A DNA stretch of 64,000 nt from CAXMRP01 sp965216515 (GTDB lineage: Bacteria; Pseudomonadota; Alphaproteobacteria; Rhizobiales; Afifellaceae): assembly GCA_965216515.1 (NCBI GenBank), contig OZ244173.1:992001-1056000 (forward strand), read 5' to 3'. The translations under genes were made by a program, and so were the position numbers. This document shows positions 49,756-58,723 of the stretch, in pieces (position 1 is the stretch's first letter; each line of letters opens with the position of its first letter). Below the pieces are notes generated by a model that ran no database searches, was not told the origin of the DNA, and saw only the letters and a program-made list of their open reading frames with translations.

Positions 49756-49835
49756 GGTGAAAATCGTGCGCCGATGGCCTAGATAGACAAATGCGCGAAC
49801 CTGATCCGGCCGGATTGCAGAGGTGACCAGTCGAC

Positions 49836-50636
49836 ATGACCTTGCTGAAGGACGAAGCGGCAATCAATATCTACGGTGAAGACGGGTTTGCCGGTATGCG
49901 GCGCGCCGGTGCCTTGACCGCTGTGTGCCTTGACGCGATCACCGACCTGGTGAAACCGGGTTTGACGACTAGGGAAATCGACGAATTCGTTTTTGCCTTC
50001 GCATCCGATCATGGTGCAATCCCGGCGACGCTCAACTATCGCGGCTACCGGAAATCGTGCTGCACATCGATCAATCACGTCGTCTGCCACGGCATTCCCT
50101 CCGACAAACCACTCAGGCCCGGGGATATCGTCAACATCGACGTCACCCTGATTGTTGACGGCTGGCACGGCGATTCAAGCCGTATGTACAGCATCGGCCC
50201 CGTCAAGCGCGCTGCCGAGCGGTTGATTGAGGTGACCTACGAGTGCCTGATGCGCGGTATTCAGGCGGTGCGGCCCGGCAGCCGCATGGGCGACCTCGGA
50301 CACGCCATCCAGAGCCATGCCGAAGCCAATCGCTGCTCCGTCGTCCGGGACTTCTGCGGCCACGGCGTGGGGCGTGCCTTTCATGAGCCGCCCAACATTC
50401 TCCACTACGGCCAGGCCGGCGAGGGATCGCAGTTCAGGCCGGGGATGATCTTCACGATCGAGCCGATGATCAATCTCGGCCGCCCCCACGTGAAACTCCT
50501 TTCCGACGGCTGGACCGCCGTCACCCGGGATCGCTCCCTGTCGGCCCAGTTCGAACACACGGTCGGTGTCACCGAAACCGGCGTGGAAGTGTTCACGACC
50601 TCGCCGGCCGGCCGGCACAAGCCGCCGGCCGCCTGA
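49836..50636 (+). CDS. map: Methionine aminopeptidase type I
   Basis: 266-aa metalloprotease removing initiator methionine. Metal ligands are all visible: Asp in VNIDVT, Asp in HGDSSRMY, His in CGHGVGRAFHE, Glu in FTIEPMI and Glu in QFEHTVGVT. AGAGGTG precedes the ATG. A radC-like gene starts one base after its stop. Confidence 0.96.
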   Translation: MTLLKDEAAINIYGEDGFAGMRRAGALTAVCLDAITDLVKPGLTTREIDEFVFAFASDHGAIPATLNYRGYRKSCCTSINHVVCHGIPSDKPLRPGDIVNIDVTLIVDGWHGDSSRMYSIGPVKRAAERLIEVTYECLMRGIQAVRPGSRMGDLGHAIQSHAEANRCSVVRDFCGHGVGRAFHEPPNILHYGQAGEGSQFRPGMIFTIEPMINLGRPHVKLLSDGWTAVTRDRSLSAQFEHTVGVTETGVEVFTTSPAGRHKPPAA

Positions 50637-50637
50637 T

Positions 50638-51381
50638 TTGCCCGGCGCCAGGCAACGCGCCGGCAACGGCAACCAACCTGCCGACGGCCTTGGCGAAGCG
50701 GCAGGGCCGGTCACCGCCCATTCAGGGCATCGCGACCGACTGCGGCAACGATTCCGAAAGGCCGGCGCGGATGCCCTTGCAGACTACGAACTGCTCGAAC
50801 TGATGCTGTTCCGCGTCTTGCCGCGGCGCGACACGAAACCGATCGCCAAGGCGCTGCTTGCCCGTTTTGGCAGCCTGTCCGCGGTTCTGGCGGCAAGTCC
50901 GGATCGGTTGCGGGAAATACCCGGTCTCGGCCTGACGGCGGCGGGCGAACTCAAACTTTTCAAGGCCGTTGCCGAACGCCTCGCCCGCGAAGCCATTCTT
51001 GACCGGCCGGTACTGAATTCATGGTCCGCGCTTCTGGATTATTGCCGGACTGCGATGGCGCATGAGGACCGCGAGCAGTTTCGCATCCTCTTTCTCGACA
51101 AGAAGAACGCGCTGATCGCCGATGAGGTTCAGCAGACCGGGACAGTCGATCACACCCCCGTTTATCCGCGCGAAGTCGTCCGCCGCTCGCTCGAACTGGC
51201 GGCAAGCGCGATCATCCTCGTCCACAACCACCCCTCCGGCGATCCCACACCCTCAGCCGCCGACATCACCATGACGCAAACGATCGTCGACGTCGCCACG
51301 CCGCTGGGAATCGCCATTCATGACCACCTGATCATTGGCCGCGAAGGCCACGCCAGTTTTCGCGGCCTGGGTTTGATCTGA
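50638..51381 (+). CDS. radC: RadC family JAMM-domain protein
   Basis: 247 aa. The N-terminal part carries a helix-hairpin-helix-like region (LREIPGLGLTAAGELKLFKA); the C-terminal JAMM/MPN+ motif is HNHPSGDPTPSAADI. The family was once linked to DNA repair, which is not supported; the role is unknown. No ATG is available after the map stop; a TTG 1 nt downstream is chosen without a clear ribosome-binding site, so the start is uncertain. Confidence 0.88.
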   Translation: MPGARQRAGNGNQPADGLGEAAGPVTAHSGHRDRLRQRFRKAGADALADYELLELMLFRVLPRRDTKPIAKALLARFGSLSAVLAASPDRLREIPGLGLTAAGELKLFKAVAERLAREAILDRPVLNSWSALLDYCRTAMAHEDREQFRILFLDKKNALIADEVQQTGTVDHTPVYPREVVRRSLELAASAIILVHNHPSGDPTPSAADITMTQTIVDVATPLGIAIHDHLIIGREGHASFRGLGLI

Positions 51382-51451
51382 GCGCGGCGGCTGCCCGGCG
51401 CATTGCCCACGGGCCAGCCGGCCGCTCGCGCACCCGCGCCTGCGCAGCGTG

Positions 51452-51733
51452 TCAGTGAAGCCGGCCGGAAAAGGCGGCGTTTCGGATCTCGTTGCGTGAG
51501 ACCAGGAGCTTGTGGGCAATCTCCACGGAATGAATCGCCGCGTCGATTTCCCGCTCCCAGAAAGCCAGGAATTTCTCAAGTCGCGGATGTCTTGGTGCGA
51601 TATCGTGGAATTGCCACACGAAACTCTGCAGGAGCACCGGGTGATCGGGCAGGTGGTAGAGGATATTCGCCGTCGTCAAACCGTAACCGGTGACAATCGG
51701 TTGGCGAGAGTCAGAATTGGCAATTTCGCGCAT
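51452..51733 (-). CDS. usg: Protein usg
   Basis: 93-aa protein of the usg family. MREIANSDSRQPIVTGYGLT, then PDHPVLLQSFVWQFHDIAPR and SVEIAHKLL match the alphaproteobacterial usg family, originally named for its position upstream of a glutamine or aspartate-metabolism gene. The function is not established. An ATG 18 codons upstream is in frame, but MREIA is the family start. A CIRCE-like dyad is located 100 nt upstream. Confidence 0.85.
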   Translation of the reverse strand: MREIANSDSRQPIVTGYGLTTANILYHLPDHPVLLQSFVWQFHDIAPRHPRLEKFLAFWEREIDAAIHSVEIAHKLLVSRNEIRNAAFSGRLH

Positions 51734-51834
51734 CAGTCCCTCCTTCCGCACGCCCGGAACAGCTTTCCCAAGCCCGGGATCTGCCACAAAGCGTACGATC
51801 GGAAAGGCTAATTATCAATGAATATCAATGCGTT

Positions 51835-51860
51835 GTTAGCATAACACCGGGAGTGCTAAC
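51835..51860 (-). promoter_or_regulatory. CIRCE-like inverted repeat upstream of usg
   Basis: On the minus strand GTTAGCA-N12-TGCTAAC, with one arm reading TTAGCACTC exactly as in the HrcA operator (TTAGCACTC-N9-GAGTGCTAA). The other arm is TTATGCTAA and the spacing is 3 bp short. It also lies just after the cytochrome c stop, so it could instead be a terminator stem. Confidence 0.45.
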
Positions 51861-51863
51861 ACG

Positions 51864-52202
51864 TCATTGCTGGATCGAACCGAGATAGTCGAGCAACGCC
51901 GCGATCGCCTCCGGCGCCAGCATGACTTCCGGCATGTCGGGATGGCCGGTTACAATCCCTTCCGCCAGTGCCTCTTCAAGGTAGGAGAGCGGATAGCGCG
52001 AAGCGAGCGTGCGAAACGGCGGCGCATCAGCATGGGGGCTGTCGCCGCTGGCGGCGATTGCGTGACACGATCCGCATTTCTCCGCCGCGATTTTCATGCC
52101 CGCTTCGCTGATTTGCGATGCCGACAGCGCATTTGACGCAAACAACAGCAGGCCCGCCAGCAAAGATCCTGAAATGATCGGCACGCCGACAAACCCGGTC
52201 AT
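51864..52202 (-). CDS. Small exported c-type cytochrome
   Basis: 112 aa with signal peptide (1-29, ISGSLLAGLLLFASNALSAS) and one haem-binding site CGSCH (43-47); Met in HPDMPEVM is the likely distal ligand. A monohaem periplasmic electron carrier. The frame is open upstream; MTGFVGVPIISGS enters the signal peptide directly and is chosen. It lies 148 nt downstream of the maturation operon on the same strand. Confidence 0.85.
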   Translation of the reverse strand: MTGFVGVPIISGSLLAGLLLFASNALSASQISEAGMKIAAEKCGSCHAIAASGDSPHADAPPFRTLASRYPLSYLEEALAEGIVTGHPDMPEVMLAPEAIAALLDYLGSIQQ

Positions 52203-52350
52203 CAACAGATCCCTCGCTGTATCCGCGCCGCATGGCGGCATCCAGTGTGACCGCAGCCGATATGATTCGTTGCCCGAAAAAGCTATCGCAACCGCGCCTG
52301 GCCGGCCAGCCGTCGCGATGTCGCGGGGCGCATCGCCGGTCATTCCGGCA

Positions 52351-53001
52351 TCACCCGGTGTTTCCGCCGGGCAGTTCGCCACCAGCCGAGACAAGCCCCG
52401 CAGGCGTATCGATGTCGCGCATCGCGGCAGCGCCGATCTCCACCCGCGATATGGCATCGGCATGGCGTCCGATCAGATGTCGCGCGCCGCCATCGCCCTT
52501 CAGGTTGCGCAGGGCCTCGAAATGGGTCCGGCCCCACAGCACCGGATTGCCCCGCCTGCCGTTTGCGGTTGGAACAACGATCGTCTTGCCGGCGGCGGGA
52601 TCAAACGCATCGATCAACCGGTTCAGGATGTCTGCCGTGATGTCGGGCATGTCGGCAAGCACGAACAGCGCCGCCACCGGCGCGCCGGGATGTTCATCAA
52701 GCCCTTCCAGGCCGGCGGCAATGGATGTGGACAATCCACCCGCATGATCGGGATTGTGCACGAGTTTGGCGGAAATTCCGTCCAGTGCCGCCACGATCTC
52801 GCCGGCCCGGGCGCCGGTCACCACGATCACGGGGTCGGCGCGCGAGCGGATGGCCGCGTCGACCACCTTGCGCACCAGGGCAATGCCGCCGAACGTCGCC
52901 AGCAGCTTGTTGGGTCCGCCCATCCGGCGCCCGTGACCTGCCGCAAGGATGATGGCCGCAACCGACCCGCATGCCGTTTGTTGACCGGATGTTCTGGACA
53001 T
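52351..53001 (-). CDS. Nucleotidyltransferase, MocA-like (molybdopterin cytidylyltransferase type)
   Basis: 216 aa, MobA/MocA-type NTP transferase. The N-terminal LAAGHGRRMGGPNKLL is the nucleotide-binding motif; LADMPDI and NGRRGNPVLWG follow. MocA adds CMP to molybdopterin for the xanthine-oxidase family. It ends the XdhC/CoxE/MoxR gene row, spacing 8 nt from XdhC, consistent with that role. Confidence 0.85.
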   Translation of the reverse strand: MSRTSGQQTACGSVAAIILAAGHGRRMGGPNKLLATFGGIALVRKVVDAAIRSRADPVIVVTGARAGEIVAALDGISAKLVHNPDHAGGLSTSIAAGLEGLDEHPGAPVAALFVLADMPDITADILNRLIDAFDPAAGKTIVVPTANGRRGNPVLWGRTHFEALRNLKGDGGARHLIGRHADAISRVEIGAAAMRDIDTPAGLVSAGGELPGGNTG

Positions 53002-53009
53002 CGGCCCGA

Positions 53010-53720
53010 TCAGTCCGCCGGCACGCCGGCCCCTGCGTCCTTGCGAAGCGCTTTGACCAGTTCGGCCAGTATGGCGACAGCGATCTCCGCTGGCGTTTGC
53101 GCTCCGATGTCGAGTCCGATCGGTGCGTGTATCCTGTCGATCGCGTCCCGGGACAATCCGTGTTCCTCCAGTCGTTCAATCCGCCTGCCGTGGGTTTTCC
53201 AGCTCCCCAGCGCGCCGACGAAAAAACAGCCCGTTTCCAGTGCTGCGATGAGGGGCGCATCGTCGATTTTCGGATCATGGCTGAGCGCCGCCAGCGCAGT
53301 GTGTGCGTCCAGCGGTCGGCCGGAGAGCACGTCTTCCGGCCAGCCGGCCGCGACCTCTGCGCCGGCGAATTTCGAGGTCACCGCGAATGCCGAGCGCGGA
53401 TCGACCACGAGGCAGTCAAAACCGGCGCGGGCGGCCATCGGCACAAGCGCCTCGGCAATATGGACTGCGCCGATAATCACCAGTCGGGGCGGCGGCGTGT
53501 GAATTGTCAGAAATGTCTCGCCGTCCGCGGTCAGGCCCGATTTTCCCGATCGCCGCCGCACCGCGAATTCCGCCAGTACCGGATCGGCGCCGGCAGCGGC
53601 CTTTTGCGCGTCGTCGATCGTGATCAACCGGGATTGGCCCGATGGCAGATGGGTCACGACCATGGCCGGACGACGCCCGGCGCGTTCGGCATTCAGTCGG
53701 GCAAGAAGTCCGCGATCCAT
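53010..53720 (-). CDS. XdhC-type maturation protein, Rossmann half
   Basis: 236 aa. The C-terminal XdhC Rossmann domain starts around RLVIIGAVHIAEALVPMA and continues with VVDPRSAFA, HDPKIDDAPLIAALE and ALGSWKTH. XdhC inserts sulfurated molybdenum cofactor into xanthine-dehydrogenase-type enzymes. The usual CoxI domain of XdhC is encoded by the separate gene just upstream. MDRGLLARLNAER is chosen as start; an ATG 16 codons upstream overlaps the preceding gene. Confidence 0.85.
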   Translation of the reverse strand: MDRGLLARLNAERAGRRPAMVVTHLPSGQSRLITIDDAQKAAAGADPVLAEFAVRRRSGKSGLTADGETFLTIHTPPPRLVIIGAVHIAEALVPMAARAGFDCLVVDPRSAFAVTSKFAGAEVAAGWPEDVLSGRPLDAHTALAALSHDPKIDDAPLIAALETGCFFVGALGSWKTHGRRIERLEEHGLSRDAIDRIHAPIGLDIGAQTPAEIAVAILAELVKALRKDAGAGVPAD

Positions 53721-53725
53721 GGCGC

Positions 53726-54061
53726 TCAGTTCACCGGTTCGACGAAAATACGTATCCGGCCGCCGCACGAAAGCCCGACCTCCCAGGCCGTCTCGTCCGC
53801 GACCCCGAATTCCAGCATTTTCGGCGTCCCCGAACGGATCACCTCTTCCGCCTCCGCCATCACCGCCCCTTCCACGCAGCCACCCGAAACGGAACCGGCG
53901 AAAGCGCCCGATTCAGCGATCGCCAGATGGCTGCCCGCGGGCCGCGGCGCGGAACCCCATGTCTCCACAACCGTGGCGAGCGCGATCTTCTCGCCCCTGT
54001 CAAGCCAGTTCTGCGCCGTCGCCAACACGTCGTCGCCGGCCTGGCCATTGTCCTCTGCCAT
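53726..54061 (-). CDS. XdhC/CoxI-family small domain protein
   Basis: 111 aa equivalent to the N-terminal XdhC_CoxI domain: IALATVVETWGSAPRPAGSH, then GSVSGGCVEGAVM with the conserved Cys, and GLSCGGRIRIFVEP. With the following gene it makes up a split XdhC. MAEDNGQAG is chosen with GGGAG upstream; an ATG eight codons earlier overlaps the stop of the VWA gene (ATGA) and is a real alternative. Stop and next start are 5 nt apart. Confidence 0.85.
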   Translation of the reverse strand: MAEDNGQAGDDVLATAQNWLDRGEKIALATVVETWGSAPRPAGSHLAIAESGAFAGSVSGGCVEGAVMAEAEEVIRSGTPKMLEFGVADETAWEVGLSCGGRIRIFVEPVN

Positions 54062-54081
54062 ACCCGTATTCTCCCGTCCCC

Positions 54082-55317
54082 TCATGCAACACGCAGATAG
54101 CGACGCGGATCGGTCGCCATGGCGTCGTCGGCGTTATCCGCACCCAGCGCATCGACCAGATCGCCCAGCGACGACAGCGAATGCACGGTTCGAAACCCGT
54201 CCACATGGGGAAGCATCGCCCGAATGCCCGCAGCCTTCGCTTCAAATCTGTCAAACCGCAACAGCGGATTGAGCCAGATCAGCCGCCGGCAGGAACGGTG
54301 CAGCCGGTCCATCTCCGCGGCAAGCACATTTGCCGGTCCCCGTTCCAGCCCGTCGGTGATCAGCAGCACCGTTGCCCCTTGCGCCAGCACCCGGCGCGAC
54401 CAGGTCCGGTTGAACGTCCGCAACGCATCGCCGATCCGCGTTCCGCCGGACCAATCGTCGACTGCGGCACCGCAGGCGGCAAGCGCGGCATCCGGATCGC
54501 GCACGGCCAGATGCCGGGTAATGTTTGTCAGCCGGGTGCCGAAGACAAAACTGTGCACCCGCCTCCGGCGCGCCGCCAATGCATGAAGGAAATGCAGAAG
54601 GACCCGTGAATAGCCACGCATCGAACCGGAAATATCGCACAACGCCACGATCGGCGGCGGCACGGTTGAGCGCGAGCGGAATTGCGGCACGAAAAGATCG
54701 CCCCCGTGCCCGAGCGAGACCCGCAGCGTTCGGCGCGGATCAAGAAGACCGCGGCGGGCCCGCTTCAGCCGCCGGGTAACGATGGCGTCGCCCGGCAGGC
54801 GCAACTGCTCGATTGCGCGAGCCGCCGCTTCCAGTTCCGCCGCGCTCATCTGCGCGAAATCCATGTTTCGGAATGCCTGATCCCCAGATGCCAGAAGGCG
54901 GATATGCTGGTCACGATGATCCGCTTTCGGCCGGTCCTCGCCGTCCGCTTCGTTCAGCGCCTCTTCTGCACGCCGTTGCGCCGGCGCCGGCGGCTCCTCA
55001 ACGCCCGCCTCCAGGGCCGGACCGGCCCCGTTCGTTGCCGGCCTGCGTCGCATTTGCCAGAAGCGGCGAAAGGCCGCGTCGAAGACCGCATGGTGGTCGC
55101 GCCGTTTCACAAAAAAGGCATGCAGGGTCCAGTAGAAGTCGGCGCGGGATCCGACCCCGGTCGACTGGATGCCGGCCAGCGCATCGACCACCGCGCCGGG
55201 ACCGACGGGCAATCCGGCCCGGCGCAGGACACGGGCAAAACCGGCGATGTTTTCGTCCAGCCGGGACCCTTTCGGCATGGTCCCGCCTGCTGCCGGATTG
55301 TTGCCCCCTGCGGTCAC
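54082..55317 (-). CDS. CoxE-like VWA domain protein
   Basis: 411 aa. The C-terminal VWA domain has an intact MIDAS motif DISGSMRGYS (about residue 230) and VLLITDGLERG. In carbon-monoxide-dehydrogenase clusters CoxE works with the CoxD MoxR ATPase to build the Cu-S-Mo site, but homologues mature other molybdenum hydroxylases. The GTG start overlaps the MoxR gene stop (GTGA). Confidence 0.85.
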   Translation of the reverse strand: MTAGGNNPAAGGTMPKGSRLDENIAGFARVLRRAGLPVGPGAVVDALAGIQSTGVGSRADFYWTLHAFFVKRRDHHAVFDAAFRRFWQMRRRPATNGAGPALEAGVEEPPAPAQRRAEEALNEADGEDRPKADHRDQHIRLLASGDQAFRNMDFAQMSAAELEAAARAIEQLRLPGDAIVTRRLKRARRGLLDPRRTLRVSLGHGGDLFVPQFRSRSTVPPPIVALCDISGSMRGYSRVLLHFLHALAARRRRVHSFVFGTRLTNITRHLAVRDPDAALAACGAAVDDWSGGTRIGDALRTFNRTWSRRVLAQGATVLLITDGLERGPANVLAAEMDRLHRSCRRLIWLNPLLRFDRFEAKAAGIRAMLPHVDGFRTVHSLSSLGDLVDALGADNADDAMATDPRRYLRVA

Positions 55318-56237
55318 GTCGCCGCTTTCGCCGGTTCGCGTGTTTCCGCCAATATTTCCATCACCGAGCCAGGTGACAGTGCCGCGATGTCGTCCTGGTA
55401 TTTCAAAAGAACACCCAGCGTGTCGGAAACCGTGCCCTCGTCGAGCCCGTCGCGGTTGAGCGCCACAAGCGCCGCCGCCCAGTCGAGCGTTTCGGCCACG
55501 CCGGGTTTCTTGAAGAGATCTTCCTGGCGAAGCCGCTGCACGAATGCGACGATCTCGTTGTGCAGGCGTTCCGGTGCTTCCGGGGCCTTGGCCCGCACGA
55601 TCGCCAGTTCCCGTTCGCGGTCGGGATAGTCGACCCAGTGATAGAGGCAGCGCCGTTTCAGCGCATCATGAATTTCCCGCGTGCGGTTTGAGGTGATGAC
55701 CACAATCGGCGGTTCGGCCGCATGAAACGGGCCGATTTCCGGGATAGTCACCTGGTTGTCAGCCAGGATTTCCAGAAGGAAGGCTTCAAATGCTTCGTCG
55801 GCCCGGTCCAGCTCGTCGATCAGAAGCACCGGCGGACCGGCCGGATCGGATTCCAGCGCCTGCAAAATCGGGCGCTTGATCAGGAATCGCTCCGAAAAGA
55901 TGTTCCGCTCCAACCGGTCCCTGTCCGTGTCTCCGGCCGCCTCAGCCAACCGGATTTCCACCATCTGGGCTGCATAATTCCACTCATAAACCGCGCTGGC
56001 CGTGTCCAGACCCTCGTAGCATTGCAGCCGGATCAACCGCCTGCCCAATGCCTGGGCCAGGGCCTTGGCGATCTCCGTCTTGCCGACGCCCGCCTCACCT
56101 TCCAGAAACAATGGGCGCCCCATCGACAAACACAGATAAACCAGGGTGGCCAGCGGCCGGTCGGCGATGTAGCCGGTATCGGCAAGCAGGGCTTCGGTCG
56201 CGTCGATTGAATGCGGCAGGTCGGTTTCACACGTCAT
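55314..56237 (-). CDS. MoxR-family AAA ATPase (CoxD-like)
   Basis: 307 aa. Walker A GEAGVGKT (47-54), Walker B LLIDELDRAD and sensor 1 in VITSNRTREIHDALKRR are intact. Partners VWA proteins in metallo-enzyme maturation; here it is followed by a CoxE-like gene and XdhC pieces. MTCETDLPHSIDATEALL is chosen; the frame is open over 300 codons upstream, but across pcaB on the other strand. Divergent from pcaB. Confidence 0.88.
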   Translation of the reverse strand: MTCETDLPHSIDATEALLADTGYIADRPLATLVYLCLSMGRPLFLEGEAGVGKTEIAKALAQALGRRLIRLQCYEGLDTASAVYEWNYAAQMVEIRLAEAAGDTDRDRLERNIFSERFLIKRPILQALESDPAGPPVLLIDELDRADEAFEAFLLEILADNQVTIPEIGPFHAAEPPIVVITSNRTREIHDALKRRCLYHWVDYPDRERELAIVRAKAPEAPERLHNEIVAFVQRLRQEDLFKKPGVAETLDWAAALVALNRDGLDEGTVSDTLGVLLKYQDDIAALSPGSVMEILAETREPAKAAT

Positions 56238-56384
56238 GAACTGGAATCTTTCCGGGATGTTCCGGTCAATATAGGCAAAGCCGCGGCAATGCGCACCTGC
56301 CGCCCCGCCAATTGGCGCCGCGAAATGCCGATCGGGTTTCAGGGCCCTATAGCACGCCGATACCAGCCGGGTTAGAAGGGCGTC

Positions 56385-57788
56385 ATGGCCCAAGACCCTT
56401 CCCAACACGGGCAATCCGTTCCGCCCGCCGGCGATGGCGCGGGTTTGCTGGCGCCGATCTTCGTCTCGCCGGCATTCGCCGAACTGTTTTCCGACCGGGC
56501 GCTTCTTCAGGCGATGCTCGATTTCCAGTCGGGGCTGGCCCGCGCCGAGGCTGACTGCGGTGTAATTCCCGGCGACTGCGTTGAATCCATATCTAAAGCA
56601 TGCCACGCAAACCTTTATGATATCGATGAAATCGGCCGTCAGGCGGCGCTTGCCGGAAATCCGGCCATTCCCCTTGTGAAGGCGCTGACCGGGGAAGTCA
56701 GCGGTGATGCCGCCCGGTTTGTGCACTGGGGCGCGACAAGCCAGGACGTGATGGACAGCGCACTCATGCTGCTGGCCCGTTCCGGCCTGACACAGATCGC
56801 GGCCGATCTCACCGGCGCCATCGAGGCGGCGATATCGCTCGCGGAGAAACACAACGGAACAATTCTCGCCGGGCGTACGCTGATGCAGCAGGCCCTGCCG
56901 ATCACCTTCGCGGCAAAGGTATCCGTTTGGCTGTCGGGCCTGGTTGCCGCGCGCCGGCGGGTTCGACAGCTCGCCGGCGAGAATCTCGCCGTTCAATTTG
57001 CCGGCGCGGTTGGCACGCTTGCCGCGCTTGGCGAGGACGGACCGGCTGTGCGTGCAACGCTGGCAAAGACGCTGAACCTGCCCGATCCCGGCGGACCGTG
57101 GCACACGGAACGGGCGCGCATTGCGGATATCGCCTGCGGATTGGGCCTTTTGTCCGGCAGTGTCAGCAAGATCGCCACTGACGTCATGCTGCTCATGCAA
57201 TCCGAAGTCGGCGAAGCTGCGGAACCGGCGGGTCCCGGGCGTGGCGGTTCATCCACCATGCCGCACAAGCGCAATCCGGTCGCCGCCGCCGCCATTCGAG
57301 CCAACCATCGCCGGATTGTCGGCCTCGTCCCGACCATGTTGATGATCATGGAGCATGAGCACGAGCGCGGGCTTGGCGCCTGGGCCGCCGAATGGGAGAC
57401 GTTCCGCGATGTCTTCCGTCTGGCAGGCGGATCCGCCGCACTCATCGGTCAGACCGTCGCCGGGCTGGAGATTAACGAGGCCGCCATGGCGGACAATCTA
57501 AATCGCTCCGCCGGTCAGGTGATGGCTGAAAGCCTGATGATGGCGCTGGCGACCGGAACCGGGAAGGCAAAGGCTCACAGCCTGGTCGAAAACGCAAGCC
57601 GGCGCGCGGTGCGGGAAAAGCGCGATCTGGCGGCAATCGCAATCGAGGACCCGGAGATCAACGGTCATTTGTCACCGGAAGAGATCAGGGCGGCGTTTTC
57701 GCCGGCCACCTATCTTGGAACAAGCGATGACGTTGTGGCCCGAACCCTGGCGCTGGCGCGGGCCGAACTTGAGGTGTCGTTTCCATGA
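56385..57788 (+). CDS. pcaB: 3-carboxy-cis,cis-muconate cycloisomerase
   Basis: 467-aa fumarase/aspartase-superfamily enzyme of the protocatechuate branch of the beta-ketoadipate pathway. The superfamily signature GSSTMPHKRNP is present, and HWGATSQDVMDSA and the C-terminal AERGL-like HERGLGAWAAEWE support PcaB rather than adenylosuccinate lyase. Its stop overlaps the pcaD start (ATGA). pcaG, pcaH and pcaC are not in the window. Confidence 0.9.
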   Translation: MAQDPSQHGQSVPPAGDGAGLLAPIFVSPAFAELFSDRALLQAMLDFQSGLARAEADCGVIPGDCVESISKACHANLYDIDEIGRQAALAGNPAIPLVKALTGEVSGDAARFVHWGATSQDVMDSALMLLARSGLTQIAADLTGAIEAAISLAEKHNGTILAGRTLMQQALPITFAAKVSVWLSGLVAARRRVRQLAGENLAVQFAGAVGTLAALGEDGPAVRATLAKTLNLPDPGGPWHTERARIADIACGLGLLSGSVSKIATDVMLLMQSEVGEAAEPAGPGRGGSSTMPHKRNPVAAAAIRANHRRIVGLVPTMLMIMEHEHERGLGAWAAEWETFRDVFRLAGGSAALIGQTVAGLEINEAAMADNLNRSAGQVMAESLMMALATGTGKAKAHSLVENASRRAVREKRDLAAIAIEDPEINGHLSPEEIRAAFSPATYLGTSDDVVARTLALARAELEVSFP

Positions 57789-58570
57789 AAATCAGGACGC
57801 GGGATGGCGCGGAACTCCACGTCCGGATCGACGGGACCGAGACCGGCCGGCATCTTCCGATTGTTCTCTCCAATTCACTTGGAACCAACCTACATCTTTG
57901 GGATTCGCTGGCCGGCAAGCTGGCGCCGAGCCGTCGGATCGTCCGCTACGACAAGCGCGGCCATGGCCTGTCGGACGTTGTGCCCGGCCCCTATGCCACC
58001 GACATGCTGTCGATGGATGTCATCGACATCATGGATGCCGCGGAAATCGAACGCGCCGACTTTTGCGGCCTTTCGATCGGCGGCATGAGCGGACAGTGGC
58101 TTGCCGCCCACCGGCCGGCACGTTTCCGGCGCGTCGTCATCGCCAACACCGTGGCACACATGCAGATGAACGATATCTGGGACGACCGTATCGCCGCGGT
58201 CAATTCCGGCGGTATGGCCGCGGTCGCCGATGCGGTACTTGATCGCTGGTTCACTCCGGCCTTCCGGCAAAGTCACCCCGACGAGGTCAAGGCGGTAAGG
58301 GCTATGCTCCTGGCCACGGATCCCGCCGGCTATGCGGCCTGCTGTGCGGCGGTGCGTGATCTCGATGTCAGGGCCGAGGCTGCGGACATAACCTGCCCCG
58401 TTCTGGTGATCGCCGGTTCGCATGACCTGGCAACGCCGGCCGAACAGGGCCGGGCGATCGCGAACGCAATCGCCGGTGCCGAATATCTCCTTCTGGACGC
58501 GGCCCACCTTTCCAGCATCGAACGGCCCGCGGAATTTGAAAATGCCGTAACCGGTTTCCTCGACCGGTGA
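57785..58570 (+). CDS. pcaD: 3-oxoadipate enol-lactonase
   Basis: 261-aa alpha/beta hydrolase. LSNSLGTNLHLWD near residue 29, nucleophile in GLSIGGMSG (Ser97) and C-terminal AAHLSSIERP (His) are typical PcaD. It hydrolyses the enol-lactone after PcaB and PcaC. Translation is coupled to pcaB. The lack of pcaC beside it means that decarboxylation must be encoded elsewhere. Confidence 0.9.
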   Translation: MKIRTRDGAELHVRIDGTETGRHLPIVLSNSLGTNLHLWDSLAGKLAPSRRIVRYDKRGHGLSDVVPGPYATDMLSMDVIDIMDAAEIERADFCGLSIGGMSGQWLAAHRPARFRRVVIANTVAHMQMNDIWDDRIAAVNSGGMAAVADAVLDRWFTPAFRQSHPDEVKAVRAMLLATDPAGYAACCAAVRDLDVRAEAADITCPVLVIAGSHDLATPAEQGRAIANAIAGAEYLLLDAAHLSSIERPAEFENAVTGFLDR

Positions 58571-58723
58571 AATCGCCGGCCAACTGCCGGCACGAGCCAG
58601 GGCTGGCCCGGAACAGGCAATTTTTGCCTTGCGCCGGCACGGGATGGTGTTTCAGTGTGGCATTCGGCCGCAAAAGAAAAACAAGGCGGCCGCTTTGGGG
58701 ACGAAGCGCAAGAGCGGGGCGGT

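Noticed and set aside
52096..54609. Plus-strand frames (468, 433 and 329 codons) opposite the XdhC/MocA/VWA operon
   Set aside because: Shadow frames of the minus-strand operon, whose motifs are intact.
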